Shown here: one piece after another, positions 33,690 to 36,436 of the stretch
Layout: each line of letters starts with the position of its first letter
How positions within the stretch are numbered: the first letter of the stretch is position 1
Assembly: GCA_033557685.1 (NCBI GenBank)
Contig: JAWQRN010000139.1
Coordinates: 1 to 36,436 of the forward strand
Reading direction: 5' to 3'
Length of the DNA stretch: 36,436 nt
From: Sperchopsis tessellata
Taxonomy: Eukaryota; Arthropoda; Insecta; Coleoptera; Hydrophilidae
The notes under the pieces: model-generated
Database searches by the model: none
Seen by the model: only the letters and a program-made list of their open reading frames with translations
What the model was told of the DNA's origin: nothing
Made by a program: the position numbers and the translations under genes

Positions 33690-34300
33690 TGATACGTGTT
33701 TATGCTGTTTTTTTTGTTTTCTTCAGATTCCATTTGTGCCTAGCCCCTCCCATTATTAAACAGATCTCCTATGTATTCTCTACAGGTTTTGTTTTATGAC
33801 AGTTATAAAATTGTTGTCACTGTCTCTTATTGTCCCTGGGTTTGCTATGTTTCTGGTGTCTACCATTTTCTTTAATTTTTTGTGTACGTTGAAGCTAGAA
33901 TATTTCTTTTCAAAGCTCGCTATTTTTACGCATTGCTCTCTTAGGCACATTTCTTTTGCTTTTTTTAATTTGCTGTTGCAAATTTTATTTATTTCTTTAT
34001 ATTCTTCCGGTTTTTTGTTTGTTCTTCCGCCTTTCTTCCATGAGGTCAAGTATTTCCTTAGTTTTTTGTATATCATGGGTTGTAGTGTTTGTTTTGCCTT
34101 TCTTATTACTGAATTTTGAACCTGCTCCCACACGTTGTTAACCCCTTTTTTTGTTTCGAGTTTTACCCTAATTGTGGTTAATTTTCGATTTATTTTTTCT
34201 TTTGTCTTCAAGTATATTTTCTCCTCCCGTAGCCTCTTGATATCTATGCCTTGTAGCACAGTTTTGTTTTTCAGTTTCTTTAGTTTTATGTTCAACACAG
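33690..34300 (-). mobile_element. Non-LTR retrotransposon fragment, linker between endonuclease and RT
   Basis: An open frame of 172 codons (34298-33780, minus) is very rich in Lys. It carries the linker blocks typical of LINE proteins: NNVWEQVQNSVIRKAKQTL, LTSWKKGGRTNKKPEEYKEI, NKICNSKLKKAKEMCLREQC and SSFNVHKKLKKMVDTR. After a frameshift, CREYIGDLFNNGRG (about 33765-33725) is the block leading into RT. The frame is unusually long and open for this window, suggesting a younger insertion than its neighbours. It faces the + strand LINE at 32085-33535 and its linker differs from it, so it is a different element. Function: none for the host. Confidence 0.75.
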
Positions 34301-34700
34301 CAACTAGGGGATTTATACCATATGAAGCCGAATATCACATAATGTGTTGAATTATGCCATTTTAATAAACATTTAACACTCTTTTTCCATTTTAATATCG
34401 ATAACTGGCATAGATTAGCTAAACTTGACATGAGCTTATTAAGTAAATTATGGAATATGGACCATAATTTCAAGGTCTATATTAAGTCAGACTTACAGCA
34501 TTGCGATTCGCCAACATTTCCCCAGGTCTATTTTGGAAACTTCTTCTTCATTCAATATTGTTTTTAGAAACAGCCATATCTCTTCTTAGAAACTACCACC
34601 AACCAACCAAATAATCGACCTTCTCATCCTTAGTAGCAAATATAATTATTTAAACGTTGACCCCTCGAGTACATTACACAAATTACCTATTTCGGTAACT
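34301..34700. other. Intergenic stretch, nothing recognised
   Basis: A minus-strand frame from the LINE fragment extends into it without further recognisable sequence. Confidence 0.45.
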
Positions 34701-34703
34701 CAA

Positions 34704-34955
34704 TTATAAATGAACCTCAGGATGGTTGTACGTCAAAGGAATTATCTCTACAGGTGGCTGGTTGGGATCCCTGGCGTCGATGCTCCCACGTTTCCCAACC
34801 CTGCCCTCTTCAGGAGTAGATATACATAGTAAGAGTAGTATGAGCCGAGCATTGGGTATCCCAGACAGCGTAGCGCCTACTTCACCGGCAGTGTCTGTCA
34901 ATACGCTGGGGAAGTTCACGCAGCCAGCTCGATGTTTCAATTCCCCTTAGTATAG
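34704..34955. repeat. GC-richer unassigned segment, possible Penelope terminal repeat
   Basis: Sharply richer in G+C than its flanks, open in both directions (74 and 78 codons) but with no recognisable protein. On the minus strand it holds CTGAAGA (plus 34807-34813) and, 12 bases later, GAAAC (plus 34790-34794), the two core blocks of a hammerhead ribozyme at the right distance, but the stem between them does not pair well. A terminal repeat of a second Penelope-like family is one reading; an unknown repeat is another. Confidence 0.3.
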
Positions 34956-34997
34956 AGACTACGATGTACTAATGAATTTAACCTTCCGGTTAGAATA

Positions 34998-35040
34998 ATG
35001 GCTTTCGTCTGGTTTCCCACAGAACAAGATCATGTTACAG
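34998..35040 (+). CDS. Possible first coding exon, unknown product (weak)
   Basis: ATG at 34998 opens MAFVWFPTEQDHVT and runs directly into a perfect splice donor (CAG|GTAAGT at 35041). Upstream frames are closed, as expected for a first coding exon. No following exon can be assigned within the remaining 1.4 kb. It could be the start of a gene that continues to the right, or chance. Confidence 0.25.
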
Positions 35041-36362
35041 GTAAGTTTTGATGCAGTCTTTTCATTCATTGATTTTTCTCTGGAATGCTAAGCCATATTT
35101 TGAAAGACATCGTCGTGCAGCTGAACACAATATTAAAAAAATGTATAAATTTCCGTGCATCTGAATTGCTGCAACAATAGTACTTTATATATTACGTCTA
35201 TCTTTGTAGTTGAAATATAGTTCAGTTCAAGTAGTGTTAAACTCAACCCTCAAATTTATATTGCTTATAACCTGGACCTTACTGAACTAGTTTGAGTTTA
35301 ACTTATTGATTTTGTACTAGCGATGGGTGGACCATGAACGAACCTATCGATCAGTCATTGAAATTAATCGTTGTGTCTTGGTACATCTATCGGTTCACTA
35401 CTGCTTTTATGTATCGTGTTGTCGCCGGTCGCATTCGGTCAGTCTGAGACTCGATGTCCGAGTTCTGGCCTCTAACATAAGTTGCTTTGGTTATTGAGCG
35501 CTTCTCACATGTAGTCGTAGAATAGAGGCTTGAATAAACCATGGATACAACGTTTATGACTTAACGACATCAAGGTATGAACTTTGAAAGTATGTATTCG
35601 TCTTCTCACCCGTGACAGGCATTCAGACAGGGCTTCCATGTCGGAGCTAGAGGGCCTAAAATTAATTATTTTGGATATTAGTACGTTATGCTTTTAGGTT
35701 TGAAATATGTTTAAAGAATTTAAATTTAACCTATTTCTATTGAATAGCTAATTATAATATTTTAATAAAAAAAAACATATAAATTTTGAAATCAATAAAA
35801 ATTACCTCTTGATTTTCATTTCACTTGGGTATATTCGTATAACACAGTAAATAACATTAGTGTTCCAATAGAAAAACATTCAAAAATCTAAGTAAACTAA
35901 AAATTGACTCTAAATTATAAATATATTAGTAGTATTAAATACATCTTCAGGTTTTCTGGGAGATAACGTTTCGTCATTCTAGCACTACATGTCATTCTAT
36001 GCTTAGCACTTTTAAGAGTAACCACCCGGTTATATCCCAGAAATCCTGAAGATATTTACAGTGGCAGTGCAAGTCTACGTACTGAATTCACACCAAGTGT
36101 CATTCCAATAATAGGAGGGGAGAAGATGAGCAAATCACAAAAGAACAAAATCAGAAAGCGGAAAATACAAATAAACACTAATAGAAGTAGGCCAGCTCAT
36201 GACATGGATCTGGCTAAAGCTAGGGAAATGCAAACAAAGTATTGTAACAAAGAGTTACAGTTTGACCAGTCATTTTTCCATTTTTATTTACGACCTAATG
36301 TAAACATAATATTTATATGTAAACAATCGTTCAGAAGGCCCCGTGTAAATATACTATATATT
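35041..36362. other. Stretch at the right end, mostly unassigned
   Basis: It holds an inverted repeat at 35943-36053 and an 80-codon open frame (36126-36368, MSKSQKNKIRKRKIQ start, Lys/Arg-rich). The frame could be the remains of an element ORF but matches nothing I know. It runs a few bases into the Penelope terminal segment. The patch 35316-35640 is GC-richer, with cgaacctatcgatc-type words, and is unclassified. Confidence 0.4.
35943..36053. repeat. 25-bp inverted repeat around a 61-bp centre
   Basis: The arms at 35943-35967 (starting atcttcaggttttctgggag) and 36029-36053 pair at 23 of 25 positions. On the minus strand the inner side of the left arm is preceded by GACGAAACGTT, a word shared in part with the Penelope terminal segments (GAAACGTC). 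The structure may be the terminal repeat of a small element. Confidence 0.55.
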
Positions 36363-36436
36363 GTATGAATGTTGTTTCCGGGTGGAAACCGTGTAGAGGC
36401 TCTGACAAGTGCCGACGTTTCGTCCACTGTTGCAAG
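36363..36436 (-). repeat. Penelope-like terminal segment, second copy at the window edge
   Basis: These 74 bases align without gaps with 27105-27178, both opening gtatgaatgttgtttccggg, with about a dozen differences. Left of this point the two loci are unrelated, so 36363 and 27105 mark the same element end. The copy runs off the window to the right, where the body of another minus-strand Penelope-like element is expected. Its GGACGAAAC word is closer to a working hammerhead core than the first copy. Confidence 0.75.

Noticed and set aside
1..36436. CRISPR arrays, bacterial operons, riboswitches or phage genes
   Set aside because: None is present; the window is eukaryotic, with spliced coding sequence and animal transposons.

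Overview
The window is AT-rich animal DNA, most likely from an insect. It has a spliced nuclear housekeeping gene with GT-AG introns and an AATAAA polyadenylation signal. Around it are decayed insect-type transposable elements: several non-LTR retrotransposons (LINEs), a BEL/Pao retrotransposon, Penelope-like elements, mariner, Tc1 and tRNA-derived SINEs. The species cannot be read from the sequence.

Only one gene can be called with confidence: the complete eIF3 subunit F (eIF3f), on the + strand. Exon 1 (8323-8431) and exon 2 (13094-13824) join across a 4.66-kb intron to give a 279-residue protein, followed by a polyadenylation signal at 13927. The intron holds no gene, but contains clustered TAGTCGATT-type repeats, including three tandem 29-bp units.

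Left flank (1-8.3 kb): a LINE reverse-transcriptase relic on the minus strand (0.4-1.25 kb); a SINE with a perfect 14-bp target-site duplication (2353-2645) and an older copy at 1.97 kb; a LINE relic from reverse transcriptase to its Cys/His tail (3.4-4.85 kb); and part of a second LINE (4.88-5.3 kb). The rest is featureless AT-rich DNA.

Right flank (14-26 kb): a LINE relic with a partial tandem duplication (15.8-17.0 kb), a mariner with both ends and TA flanks (17.08-18.31 kb), a 560-bp near-palindrome (20.65-21.2 kb), another SINE copy (21.74-22.01 kb), a Tc1 relic whose two halves lie on opposite strands (22.6-23.47 kb), and a LINE C-terminal relic (25.5-26.2 kb).

Far right (26.6-36.4 kb): two head-to-tail Penelope-like relics with GIY-YIG endonuclease domains and a hammerhead-like terminal segment, abutting a BEL/Pao gag-protease-RT relic. 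Then come three LINE relics in alternating orientation (30.4-34.3 kb), a GC-richer unassigned segment (34.7-34.95 kb), an inverted repeat near 36 kb, and, at the window edge, a second copy of the Penelope terminal segment. The elements do not form a pathway; they are successive insertions around eIF3f. No clear novel multi-gene system was found. The most notable items are the Penelope terminal segments, the long palindrome, the SINE family and the intronic repeat cluster.
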